This document shows positions 1-6,988 of a stretch of 64,000 nucleotides of DNA, piece by piece; the first letter of the stretch is position 1, and the number at the start of each line of letters is the position of its first letter. This DNA is from Segniliparus rotundus DSM 44985. GTDB taxonomy: Bacteria > Actinomycetota > Actinomycetes > Mycobacteriales > Mycobacteriaceae. A model generated the notes under the pieces. That model ran no database searches. It was not told where the DNA came from and saw nothing but the letters and a program-made list of their open reading frames with translations. Location: positions 611,946 to 675,945 of the forward strand of contig NC_014168.1 of assembly GCF_000092825.1 (NCBI RefSeq), read 5' to 3'. Made by a program: the position numbers and the translations under genes.

Positions 1-117
1 GCAGGACACGGCCGGGCACGGGCCTTCGGGCGAAAGTCTTCACGCCGAACGGCTCAGCCCTGAGCTGAATCTTATCGCTGAGCAGGTTTTTCTGGCTGGG
101 ATTCGAGTTTTTTCTGC

Positions 118-123
118 TATCCT
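118..123 (+). promoter_or_regulatory. -10 element of a leaderless promoter
   Basis: TATCCT lies six bases before the ATG at 130, so transcription would begin at or next to the start codon. No good Shine-Dalgarno sequence fits that ATG. Bases 1-117 contain a T-rich stretch and no gene I can support. Confidence 0.55.
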
Positions 124-129
124 GCGAGG

Positions 130-1212
130 ATGACAGGGATGGTCGACCTGACGAACGCACCCGCCGCCGAACGCGCGGCGATGGTGCTGTTCGAGGTGGC
201 CGCGCACGGGGGCGCGCAGGCCCGAGCCGTGGCCGCTGCCGTGGCGGGCGGCGCGCTCGACGCGCTCGAATCCATCCAGCCGAGGGCGCTGCTCTCCGTC
301 GCCGGGTCCGCCGAAGCCGCGCACGGGGCCGATGTGTTCGCCTTGGTGGCAGGAGACGAATGGGACGTCCCCGTGGTGCGCTCCGCCCGGCTGCCGTCCT
401 GGGCTGGACCGCTCGACGTGCTGCTTGTCGTCGGCTCCGACCCCGGCGACCCGCTTCTGGTGGAAGCGGTGTCCACGGCCTTGCGCCGGGGTGTGACCAC
501 AGTGGTGTCCGCGCCGTTGGAAGGGCCGTTGCAGGCCGCCGCGAGCGGTCGGGCGCTCGACCTCGCGCCTCGGCTGGCGGGCGGCGATTCGTTCGGTTTC
601 GTCCAGTCCCTCGCCGCGCATATCGCGGTGGCCCGCGCGGTGCGCTCGGCGCGCGGGGCCTCCCTCGTGGACGTCGCGGCGCTGGCTGACCAGATCGACC
701 AGGAAATTTTCTCCGCGCATCCGTCCCGGCCGGTCTTCGAGAATCCGGCCCGAGCGCTCGCGGAGCGTATGCGGGGGCGGCGCGTGGTGCTCGCGGGGGA
801 CGGCCCCGCCGCAGTCGCCGTCGCGAGGTACGGCGCGGACGCCCTGCTGCGCGTCGCGGGCGAGCCCGCGCAGGCGACCGACCTCGTGACCACGCTTTTC
901 GCGGGCGAGCGGCTGGGTGTTGGCGGGCTGAGCGCGGACGCGGCCCTCTTCCACGACCCGGAGTTCGACGGCCCGCTGCCCGCCGCGCCCCGCGTGTTCG
1001 CGCTCTCCGCGGAGCGAGGCCGCTGGGAGGTCGAGGCGCAGATCCGCCGGTTGCCCGACGCGGAGTCTGTCGTGGTGGATCCGATCCAGCCGGAGCCGGA
1101 GATCCGCCGCTTCCCCCGGCAGGAAGAATTCGCGGACCTGCCCCAGTTGGCCGTCCTCGCGCAACGTCTCGCGCTCGCGTCGGTGTATCTGAGGTTGGGC
1201 GAGGAACACTGA
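130..1212 (+). CDS. SIS-domain (TobH-like) protein upstream of manA
   Basis: This 360-residue cytosolic protein resembles the TobH/phosphosugar isomerase-like proteins that sit just before manA in mycobacteria (the Rv3256c position). That assignment rests on position and overall sequence character. The middle part reads as a SIS (sugar isomerase) fold: residues around 90-180 contain LLVVGSDPGD and VTTVVSAP, typical of sugar-phosphate binding domains. Its biochemical role is not established; phosphosugar handling next to mannose metabolism is an inference. The ATG at 130 fits the -10 at 118-123. An alternative ATG at 139 is possible. The stop overlaps the manA start by one base (TGATG), so the two are likely translationally coupled. 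Confidence 0.8.
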   Translation: MTGMVDLTNAPAAERAAMVLFEVAAHGGAQARAVAAAVAGGALDALESIQPRALLSVAGSAEAAHGADVFALVAGDEWDVPVVRSARLPSWAGPLDVLLVVGSDPGDPLLVEAVSTALRRGVTTVVSAPLEGPLQAAASGRALDLAPRLAGGDSFGFVQSLAAHIAVARAVRSARGASLVDVAALADQIDQEIFSAHPSRPVFENPARALAERMRGRRVVLAGDGPAAVAVARYGADALLRVAGEPAQATDLVTTLFAGERLGVGGLSADAALFHDPEFDGPLPAAPRVFALSAERGRWEVEAQIRRLPDAESVVVDPIQPEPEIRRFPRQEEFADLPQLAVLAQRLALASVYLRLGEEH

Positions 1213-2387
1213 TGCGCAAGCTGCACGGGCAGATGCGGCATTATCCCTGGGGTTCCCGCACGCATCTCGCCGAACTCACCGGCAGGCTGTCGCCGAGCGC
1301 GCAGCCCGAGGCCGAGATCTGGTACGGGGCGCACCCGGCCGAGCCCTGCGCGCTCGGCGACGCTGGCGACGACGGGGAACGCACGCTCGCGGCGACGATC
1401 GCCGCCGACCCAGGGCTCCAGCTCGGCGGGAACGTCGTCCGCAGATTCGGCGCCGAACTGCCCTTCCTGGTCAAATTGCTCGCCGCTGGCGAACCGCTGT
1501 CCTTGCAGGCCCACCCTTCCGCCGCCCAGGCGCAGGCGGGTTTCGCGCGGGAGAACGCGCTCGGCGTCGCTTTGGACGACCCCAAACGCAACTACAAAGA
1601 CCCAAGGCACAAGCCGGAGCTGCTCGTCGCGCTCACCCGGTTCGAGGCGCTGGCCGGATTCCGCGACGCGCGTCAGACGCTCGGGCAGTTGGAGCGCGCC
1701 GGGCTCCTCGCGCAGCTCCCAGAGGCTGTGCTGCTGCGGGACCACGACCTGCGCGGCCTCGTCGAGCGTTGGCTGCTCATGCCGGTCGACGAGGTCGCCC
1801 GCCGCGTGGCGGCGGTGCGCGCGGCCGGGCACCCCGTCGGGGCCGACTTGGCGCAGCGCTATCCGCACGACCCAGGCGTCCTTGTCGCGCTCCTGCTGCA
1901 CCACATCGTTCTTGAGCCAGGCGAAGGGCTCTTCGTCCCGGCGGGAGTGCTGCACGCGTATCTCGGGGGCCTCGGCGTCGAGGTCATGGCGAACTCGGAC
2001 AACGTTTTGCGCGGCGGGCTCACATCGAAGCATGTGGACGTCGACGAGCTGTTGGCCGTCATGGATTTCGCCCCGATCCCGCAGCGGCAACTGGTGGTCC
2101 GCAGCGAGGACAGCCCCGCCTCGTCCCAGTACCCCGGTTTGGCGACGGAGTTCCGTCTGCGCGTCACCCGACTGGCCAACGGCGAAGCCCAACGCGCGCC
2201 AAGCGGCCCTGCGCTGGAGCCGGGACCGGAGATTTTGCTCTGCGTCTCCGGGGAGGCGGAGATCGAAACGGGCGGGCGCCGTGAACGCATCACCCCCGGC
2301 GAAGCCGTGTGGCGGCCCGCGCACGAGCGAGATGTGGACATCACCGCCCGCGCGGACGCCACAGTCGTGTTCCGGGCCTCGGTGTAG
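1212..2387 (+). CDS. manA: Mannose-6-phosphate isomerase, class I
   Basis: The product interconverts fructose-6-phosphate and mannose-6-phosphate in the cytosol. It feeds GDP-mannose synthesis for mannosylated lipids, lipomannan and glycoproteins. The 391 residues show the type I signatures: PLSLQAHPS (Gln and His zinc ligands, near residue 97), RHKPELLVAL (Glu ligand), and ANSDNVLRGGLTSKHVD in the second cupin half. Length is normal for the family. The ATG overlaps the TGA of the preceding SIS-domain gene, which implies an operon. Confidence 0.95.
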   Translation: MRKLHGQMRHYPWGSRTHLAELTGRLSPSAQPEAEIWYGAHPAEPCALGDAGDDGERTLAATIAADPGLQLGGNVVRRFGAELPFLVKLLAAGEPLSLQAHPSAAQAQAGFARENALGVALDDPKRNYKDPRHKPELLVALTRFEALAGFRDARQTLGQLERAGLLAQLPEAVLLRDHDLRGLVERWLLMPVDEVARRVAAVRAAGHPVGADLAQRYPHDPGVLVALLLHHIVLEPGEGLFVPAGVLHAYLGGLGVEVMANSDNVLRGGLTSKHVDVDELLAVMDFAPIPQRQLVVRSEDSPASSQYPGLATEFRLRVTRLANGEAQRAPSGPALEPGPEILLCVSGEAEIETGGRRERITPGEAVWRPAHERDVDITARADATVVFRASV

Positions 2388-2410
2388 CCTTTCTCGCAGC
2401 ACAGTCGAGG

Positions 2411-2436
2411 GCGGTCTGCGCGGCCGCGCAGACCGC
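2411..2436. repeat. 26-bp perfect palindrome between manA and the cation efflux gene
   Basis: Thirteen-base arms (GCGGTCTGCGCGG and its exact complement) meet with no spacer. As RNA this makes a 10-bp stem with a six-base loop. It lies 23 bases after the manA stop and ends 21 bases before the next start, so it could be a terminator without a U-tract or an operator of the efflux gene. The sequence alone does not decide. Confidence 0.6.
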
Positions 2437-2457
2437 CGACGCTTGGAAAGGTTGGAT

Positions 2458-3390
2458 GTGGACGAGAACCCCCACGGGAATTCCCAGAAAGCGATCATCG
2501 CGGCTTTGGCCGCGAACCTCGGCATTGCTGTGGCGAAGTTCGTCGGTTTCGCGCTCACCGGCTCGTCCGCGATGCTCGCCGAGGGCGTGCACTCGGTCGC
2601 GGACACGTCCAACCAGGCGCTGCTCCTGCGCGGGCAGGCTGCTGCGAAACGGTCCGCCGACCAGCAGCATCCGTTCGGGTACGGCCGGTCCCGGTACTTC
2701 TACGCGTTCATCGTGGCGTTGGTGATTTTGCTGCTCGGCGCGGTGTTCGCGATCGTCGAGGGCGTCGAGAAGGTCCGTGCGCCGCACGCGTTGGAAAACC
2801 CGTGGATCGGCGTCGCGATCCTCGGTTTCGCGGTGTTGCTCGAAGGCTACAGCTTCCTCACGGCGTTCGGCGAGTCCCGCAAGAGCATGGGCGGGCAGTC
2901 CTTGTGGCAGTTCATCCGGCACACCCGCAACCCAGAGTTGCCCGTGGTCCTCTTGGAGGACTTCGGGGCGCTCATCGGTTTGGTGCTCGCCCTCAGCGGG
3001 GTCGGCCTCACGCTCGTCACCGGCAATCCGGTGTGGGACGGGATCGCGACACTGTGCATCGGCGTGCTGCTCGCCGTCATCGCGCTCGTGCTCATCGTCG
3101 AGATGGGCAGCCTCCTGATCGGCGAGGGAGCCACCCCGGACCAGCAACGCCAGATCCTGCGCGCGCTCTGCGAAGGCCCCGAAATCGAGCGCGTCATCCA
3201 TTGCCGGACGCTCTACCTCGGCCCGGAGGAGCTGCTCGTCGCGGCGAAAGTCGCGGTGTCGGGCACCGCGGACCTCGCGACGGTCGCGCGCGCGGTGGAC
3301 GCCGCGGAGGCTCGTCTGCGCGGGCTGGTGCCGGAGATCGACCTCATTTACATCGAACCGGACGTGGACCGGCGTCCGTGCTCAGGATGA
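2458..3390 (+). CDS. Cation diffusion facilitator (CDF) family efflux protein
   Basis: This 310-residue inner-membrane protein exports divalent metal ions such as Zn, Fe or Mn by proton exchange. After a short polar N-terminus it has about six hydrophobic segments. AEGVHSVADTSNQ near residue 40 carries the His-x3-Asp metal site of CDF transmembrane helix 2, and LLEDFGALIGL near residue 165 supplies the helix 5 acidic residue. The C-terminal 80 residues form the soluble CDF dimerisation domain. GTG at 2458 was chosen because GGAAAGG precedes it at proper spacing and homology begins there. An upstream-extended frame overlapping manA is unlikely to be translated. The metal is not predictable. 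Confidence 0.85.
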   Translation: MDENPHGNSQKAIIAALAANLGIAVAKFVGFALTGSSAMLAEGVHSVADTSNQALLLRGQAAAKRSADQQHPFGYGRSRYFYAFIVALVILLLGAVFAIVEGVEKVRAPHALENPWIGVAILGFAVLLEGYSFLTAFGESRKSMGGQSLWQFIRHTRNPELPVVLLEDFGALIGLVLALSGVGLTLVTGNPVWDGIATLCIGVLLAVIALVLIVEMGSLLIGEGATPDQQRQILRALCEGPEIERVIHCRTLYLGPEELLVAAKVAVSGTADLATVARAVDAAEARLRGLVPEIDLIYIEPDVDRRPCSG

Positions 3391-3507
3391 TCGCGGCCTT
3401 CGGCGCGGGAGCAGCAGACGTATTGCCACAGATCTCTCCTCAGGGCCGCGCTCTCGCTGTCGTTTGCGTCGGTGTCCCTCGGCTCAGATCCTCGGTTCGC
3501 GGCGATG

Positions 3508-3513
3508 TAGGTT
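3508..3513 (+). promoter_or_regulatory. -10 element of a leaderless promoter
   Basis: TAGGTT ends six bases before the ATG at 3520. Confidence 0.4.
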
Positions 3514-3519
3514 CGCAGG

Positions 3520-3963
3520 ATGGGCATACCGTCTTTGACTCCTTGCGTCCTGGTGATCGGCTTGGATCCGTATCGAGCGCCGGGGTGCTTGGATCCGAAA
3601 CCCGTGGTCGACTCGCTCAACAAGGGCCTTGCTCGGTTCACCGAGCAAGGAGTTGGCTTCGAGACGTGCCTGTTCGGCCTTGACGGCAGCGACGATGTGG
3701 AAGCAATCCTCAGCAACGCCTTGCGCTCACGGTCCTGGGAATGCGTGGTTGTCGGCGGCGGGGTGCGCAAACCGGAAGACCAAGTCGAGTTGTTCGAACA
3801 GGTTGTCAACCTGATCCGCCGATATGCCCCCAGCGCGGCAATCGCGTTCAACAACGCACCGGAGAACACCTTTGACGCGGCTGCTCGCTGGGTCGACACC
3901 AGCAGGCCGGATCAGCCGGTCGGAGCTGATGATGCCGAATCTTCCTCAGAGAAGCCGCACTAG
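3520..3963 (+). CDS. Conserved hypothetical protein, Rossmann-like
   Basis: This is a 147-residue soluble protein of unknown function. Alternating hydrophobic strands and helices (VLVIGLDPYR at the N-terminus, CVVVGGGVRKPEDQ near residue 70) suggest a small alpha/beta fold. Cofactor and substrate are unknown. There is no signal peptide or membrane segment. The last 20 residues are polar and probably disordered. It stands alone between the cation efflux gene and the acetyltransferase, and its start agrees with the TAGGTT element. Confidence 0.7.
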   Translation: MGIPSLTPCVLVIGLDPYRAPGCLDPKPVVDSLNKGLARFTEQGVGFETCLFGLDGSDDVEAILSNALRSRSWECVVVGGGVRKPEDQVELFEQVVNLIRRYAPSAAIAFNNAPENTFDAAARWVDTSRPDQPVGADDAESSSEKPH

Positions 3964-4078
3964 TTCGTGGTCGGGGTGTTTTGCCCGATTTCTGGTGGGA
4001 CAGGCCCGGCGGGGACCAGCCGCGCTGTCTGAGGGGCGCCGCGCAAACCGTCACCGGGGGCGCCTCGGCGCGGGCGGC

Positions 4079-4084
4079 TAGACT
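4079..4084 (+). promoter_or_regulatory. -10 element of a leaderless promoter
   Basis: TAGACT lies seven bases before the ATG at 4092. The same hexamer serves the genes starting at 6989 and 31716. Confidence 0.6.
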
Positions 4085-4091
4085 CTCCCGT

Positions 4092-4628
4092 ATGGACGCC
4101 GAGCCTGCCGTGCGGTTGCGGCCGTTGGAGCGATCAGACTTGCCGTTCGTGCACAGCGTGTCGAACGACTCGCAGGCGATGTCGTACTGGTTCGAGGAGC
4201 CGTTCGAATCCCTCGCCGAACTGATCGAGATTTATGAGCGGCACATCCACGATGTCCGAGAGCGCCGGTTCATCATCGAGCACGACGGGCAGCAGGCGGG
4301 GATCGTGGAGCTGGTCGAGATCGATTACATCCATCGCAACTGCGAGTTCGCGATCGCGGTCGTGCCGCAGTTCCAAGGCTTCGGGCTCGTGCAAGGGGCT
4401 GTGCTGGCGGGGCTGCGCCATGCTTTCGACATCCTGAATCTGCACAAGGTGTATTTGCTCGTTGACGCGGAGAACGTCAAAGCTGTCCATATTTACGAGA
4501 AAGCCGGGTTCGTCGCCGAAGGCGTCCTTCGGGAGGAGTATTTCGCGGCGGGGAGCTACCGCGACGCGGTGCGCATGGCGATCTTCCAGCGGGACTACCA
4601 GGCTCGGGACGAGCAGGGGCGGGGCTAG
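4092..4628 (+). CDS. GNAT acetyltransferase, SpeG-like
   Basis: This 178-residue acetyl-CoA-dependent N-acetyltransferase most resembles spermidine N1-acetyltransferase (SpeG/RimJ group). Residues 8-20 (RLRPLERSDLPFV) are the usual N-terminal strand. VVPQFQGFGLVQGA near residue 95 is the acetyl-CoA pyrophosphate-binding loop, though less Gly/Arg-rich than the R/QxxGxG/A consensus. NVKAVHIYEKAGFVAEG near residue 135 is the typical GNAT C-terminal motif. SpeG acetylates polyamines, but substrate cannot be assigned here. The ATG at 4092 fits the leaderless promoter. An open frame reaching back to 3981 lacks support. Confidence 0.8.
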   Translation: MDAEPAVRLRPLERSDLPFVHSVSNDSQAMSYWFEEPFESLAELIEIYERHIHDVRERRFIIEHDGQQAGIVELVEIDYIHRNCEFAIAVVPQFQGFGLVQGAVLAGLRHAFDILNLHKVYLLVDAENVKAVHIYEKAGFVAEGVLREEYFAAGSYRDAVRMAIFQRDYQARDEQGRG

Positions 4629-4640
4629 CAGACGCGGGAA

Positions 4641-4663
4641 GCGCCCGCCCGCGTTGCGGGCGC
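4641..4663. terminator. Hairpin between convergent genes
   Basis: GCGCCCGC and its complement GCGGGCGC flank a seven-base loop, midway between the convergent ends at 4628 and 4699. There is no T-run, which is common for actinobacterial terminators. Confidence 0.5.
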
Positions 4664-4698
4664 GGGCCTGTGGGAACAGGGTTGGGCGACGCAGGCGC

Positions 4699-6258
4699 TC
4701 AGGGCGCCGCGGGTTGCGCCAACCGGGTCGGATTGGTGCGCCCGCGCAAGACGATTTCCTCCCCGAGCTGCCACTTCGCCGCTTCGCCGGAAGCGCTGTT
4801 CGCGGTGTTCGTCGCAGTGACCGCCGCTTCGGACGCCAAGACCTTGTTCGGCTTGGTTTTCGCGAGCTCGCACAAGCGGGAGGCCTCGTTCACCGGGTCC
4901 CCGATCACCGTGTACTCAAAGCGCTGGTCCGAGCCGATGTTCCCGGCGACCGCGACCCCGTACGAGACGCCGATGCCCGCTTGCAGCTCCGGCACTTCCT
5001 TCTTCAGGCGGCGGCTGATCGACCGCGCCGCCTGCAACGCGCTTCCCGCGGGGTCTTCGAGCATCGACGGAGCCCCGAAGACCGCCAGCGCCCCGTCGCC
5101 CTCGAACTTGTTGATGAAACCCCCGCGCTTGTCCACCTCGGCGACGATGACCGCGAAAAAACGGTTCAACAGGCGAACCACTTCGAGCGGCGGACGGGTC
5201 GCCGCGATGGTCGTGGAGCCCATGATGTCCACGAACAGCACCGCGATGTCGCGGTCCTCGCCGCCGAGCTCAGGTGCTTGCGCGAGCGCGGCCCGTGCCA
5301 CGTCTTTGCCGACGTGACGGCCGAAGATCTCCCGAATTTCCTCACGTTCTTGCAACCCGCGCGCCATGACGTTGAACCCGCCTTGCAGCTCCCCGATCTC
5401 GGTGCCGTCGTACACGACGACCCGCGCGGCGAAATCGCCCTGGCTGATGCGTTTCATCGCGGAGCGGAGCCCGTCGATCGGCACGGTGATCGCCCGAATC
5501 GTCAGATAGGTGACGTACACGCCTGCCACGAGCGCGACCGACCCGATCGACAGGATCACGATGGCGAGGCGCTCTTTGGAGACGCTGTCCATGACCAGCG
5601 CCTCAACGGCCAGAATCATCAGCACGAGGATCGGCACCGCTGTGGACATCGCCCAGTACACGAGGCTGCGGCCCGCGACGCCTCGACGGCGGCGCAACTG
5701 CACGGACTGCAAGGCCAGCGCGGCGACCGGGCGCAGCGAGAACTCGGTGAGCAGATAGGCCACCGTGCACACCAAAATGGCGGACAGGAAGGTGCCGAGC
5801 AGGACCTTCCCGATCAGCGCGGGGTCGACGAGGCCGAACAACAGCGCGAAGAGCCCGGCGCCGACCGCCCACAGGCCCCCCTGCAGCCGGGTCAGCCGCC
5901 ACGGCATGTGGAACACGCGTTGGGCCTCGTCCTCCGTGGGCTCCGTGCCAGAGTTGGCCCATTCCAGCGCTCGCAGGCCCTCGACCGTGCCCACGATCGC
6001 GCCGATGACGATCGCGAACATGTAGAAAAGCGGCAGGGCGACGAAGTCGATGAGGAAGAATTCGTGGCCGAACACGCCAGGCCCCGGCAGCACCGCGCCG
6101 ATCAGGACTGACACCAAGATGATGCCGCCGAGGTTCGCGATGATGATGGAGAAGGTCAACAGCACTTGCACCCGGATGCGGCGGATCGTGACGTCCTCGT
6201 CCGGTCTGCCGAGCAGGCGCGAGCCGAGGGGCGCGGCGCTCACGTCTTGTCGGCTCAT
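4699..6258 (-). CDS. Membrane-bound class III adenylate cyclase with HAMP domain
   Basis: This 519-residue enzyme should make cyclic AMP at the inner membrane. It has the layout of M. tuberculosis Rv1318c-Rv1320c: about six transmembrane helices over residues 35-270, a HAMP segment (around 265-320) and a C-terminal cyclase domain (about 345-510). FVDIMGST and [11 protein letters not shown] supply the two metal-binding Asp residues. The Lys in INKFEGDG and the Asp in [13 protein letters not shown] match adenine-specifying positions. The Asn and Arg in VNEASRL match the transition-state residues. The catalytic set therefore looks complete. ATG at 6258 was chosen because TAGGCT ends seven bases upstream. 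The gene is divergent from nucS, as in mycobacteria. Confidence 0.9.
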   Translation of the reverse strand: MSRQDVSAAPLGSRLLGRPDEDVTIRRIRVQVLLTFSIIIANLGGIILVSVLIGAVLPGPGVFGHEFFLIDFVALPLFYMFAIVIGAIVGTVEGLRALEWANSGTEPTEDEAQRVFHMPWRLTRLQGGLWAVGAGLFALLFGLVDPALIGKVLLGTFLSAILVCTVAYLLTEFSLRPVAALALQSVQLRRRRGVAGRSLVYWAMSTAVPILVLMILAVEALVMDSVSKERLAIVILSIGSVALVAGVYVTYLTIRAITVPIDGLRSAMKRISQGDFAARVVVYDGTEIGELQGGFNVMARGLQEREEIREIFGRHVGKDVARAALAQAPELGGEDRDIAVLFVDIMGSTTIAATRPPLEVVRLLNRFFAVIVAEVDKRGGFINKFEGDGALAVFGAPSMLEDPAGSALQAARSISRRLKKEVPELQAGIGVSYGVAVAGNIGSDQRFEYTVIGDPVNEASRLCELAKTKPNKVLASEAAVTATNTANSASGEAAKWQLGEEIVLRGRTNPTRLAQPAAP

Positions 6259-6265
6259 GGGGAAT

Positions 6266-6283
6266 GAGCCTACCGGGTAGGAT
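6266..6283. promoter_or_regulatory. Divergent leaderless promoter pair on one palindrome
   Basis: The cyclase -10 (TAGGCT, reverse strand, 6271 to 6266) and the nucS -10 (TAGGAT, 6278-6283) lie back to back. Their outer TAGG parts belong to a perfect odd palindrome, CCTACC-G-GGTAGG, at 6269-6281. Each start codon lies seven bases beyond its own -10. Opposing polymerases could hardly use both at once. Confidence 0.6.
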
Positions 6284-6290
6284 TCCCGCC

Positions 6291-6953
6291 GTGCGTTTGG
6301 TGATTGCGACATGCGAAGTCGAATACGCGGGGCGGCTCGCCGCGCGGCTGCCTGCCGCCAAACGGCTCATCGTCGTCAAAGCCGACGGTTCGGTGCTCGT
6401 GCACTCCGACGGCGGCTCGTACAAGCCGCTGAACTGGATGTCCCCGCCCTGCTGGACCACCGAGTCCGAGACCGGTTGGACAGTGGTGAACAAGGCGGGC
6501 GAGGAGCTGCGGATCACCTTCTTCGACGTGGAACACGACTCCCGCCACGAACTGGGCGTGGACCCAGGCTTGGTCAAAGACGGGGTGGAGGCGCAGTTGC
6601 AAGCCTTGCTCGCGCAGCGCCTCGAGGCGATCGGGCCCGGTTTGGCGCTCATCCGCCGGGAGTTCCCCACCGCGATCGGCCCGGTGGATTTGCTGTGCCG
6701 GGACGCGGCGAACAAACAAGTGGTCGCCGTCGAGATCAAACGAGTCGGCGACATCGACGGGGTGGAGCAGTTGACCCGTTACCTCGAACTGCTCAACCGC
6801 GACCCGAAGCTCGCCCCGGTGGCGGGCGTGTTCGCCGCGCAGAAGATCAAACCCCAGGCCCGCGTCCTCGCCGAGGACCGGGGCATTCGCTGCGTCGTCG
6901 TGGACTACAGCTGGCTGCAAGGCCAGGACGACGCCGAGGGGAAACTTTTCTAA
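6291..6953 (+). CDS. nucS: Mismatch-specific endonuclease NucS (EndoMS)
   Basis: NucS cuts double-stranded DNA at mismatches and takes the place of MutS/MutL mismatch repair in many actinobacteria. The 220-residue protein begins MRLVIA, as in mycobacteria, with the N-terminal DNA-binding domain to about residue 110 and a RecB-like nuclease domain after it. Asp133 (GPVDLLCRD), Glu148 and Lys150 (VAVEIKR) form the D-ExK active site. QLTRYLELL follows. The C-terminus ends in KLF, like the clamp-binding tails reported for NucS. GTG at 6291 fits the leaderless promoter and the conserved N-terminus. Confidence 0.95.
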   Translation: MRLVIATCEVEYAGRLAARLPAAKRLIVVKADGSVLVHSDGGSYKPLNWMSPPCWTTESETGWTVVNKAGEELRITFFDVEHDSRHELGVDPGLVKDGVEAQLQALLAQRLEAIGPGLALIRREFPTAIGPVDLLCRDAANKQVVAVEIKRVGDIDGVEQLTRYLELLNRDPKLAPVAGVFAAQKIKPQARVLAEDRGIRCVVVDYSWLQGQDDAEGKLF

Positions 6954-6973
6954 ACGCGCCCAGGCCCAGCGGG

Positions 6974-6979
6974 TAGACT
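6974..6979 (+). promoter_or_regulatory. -10 element of a leaderless promoter
   Basis: TAGACT ends nine bases before the GTG at 6989. Confidence 0.5.
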
Positions 6980-6988
6980 CTCGCTGCT

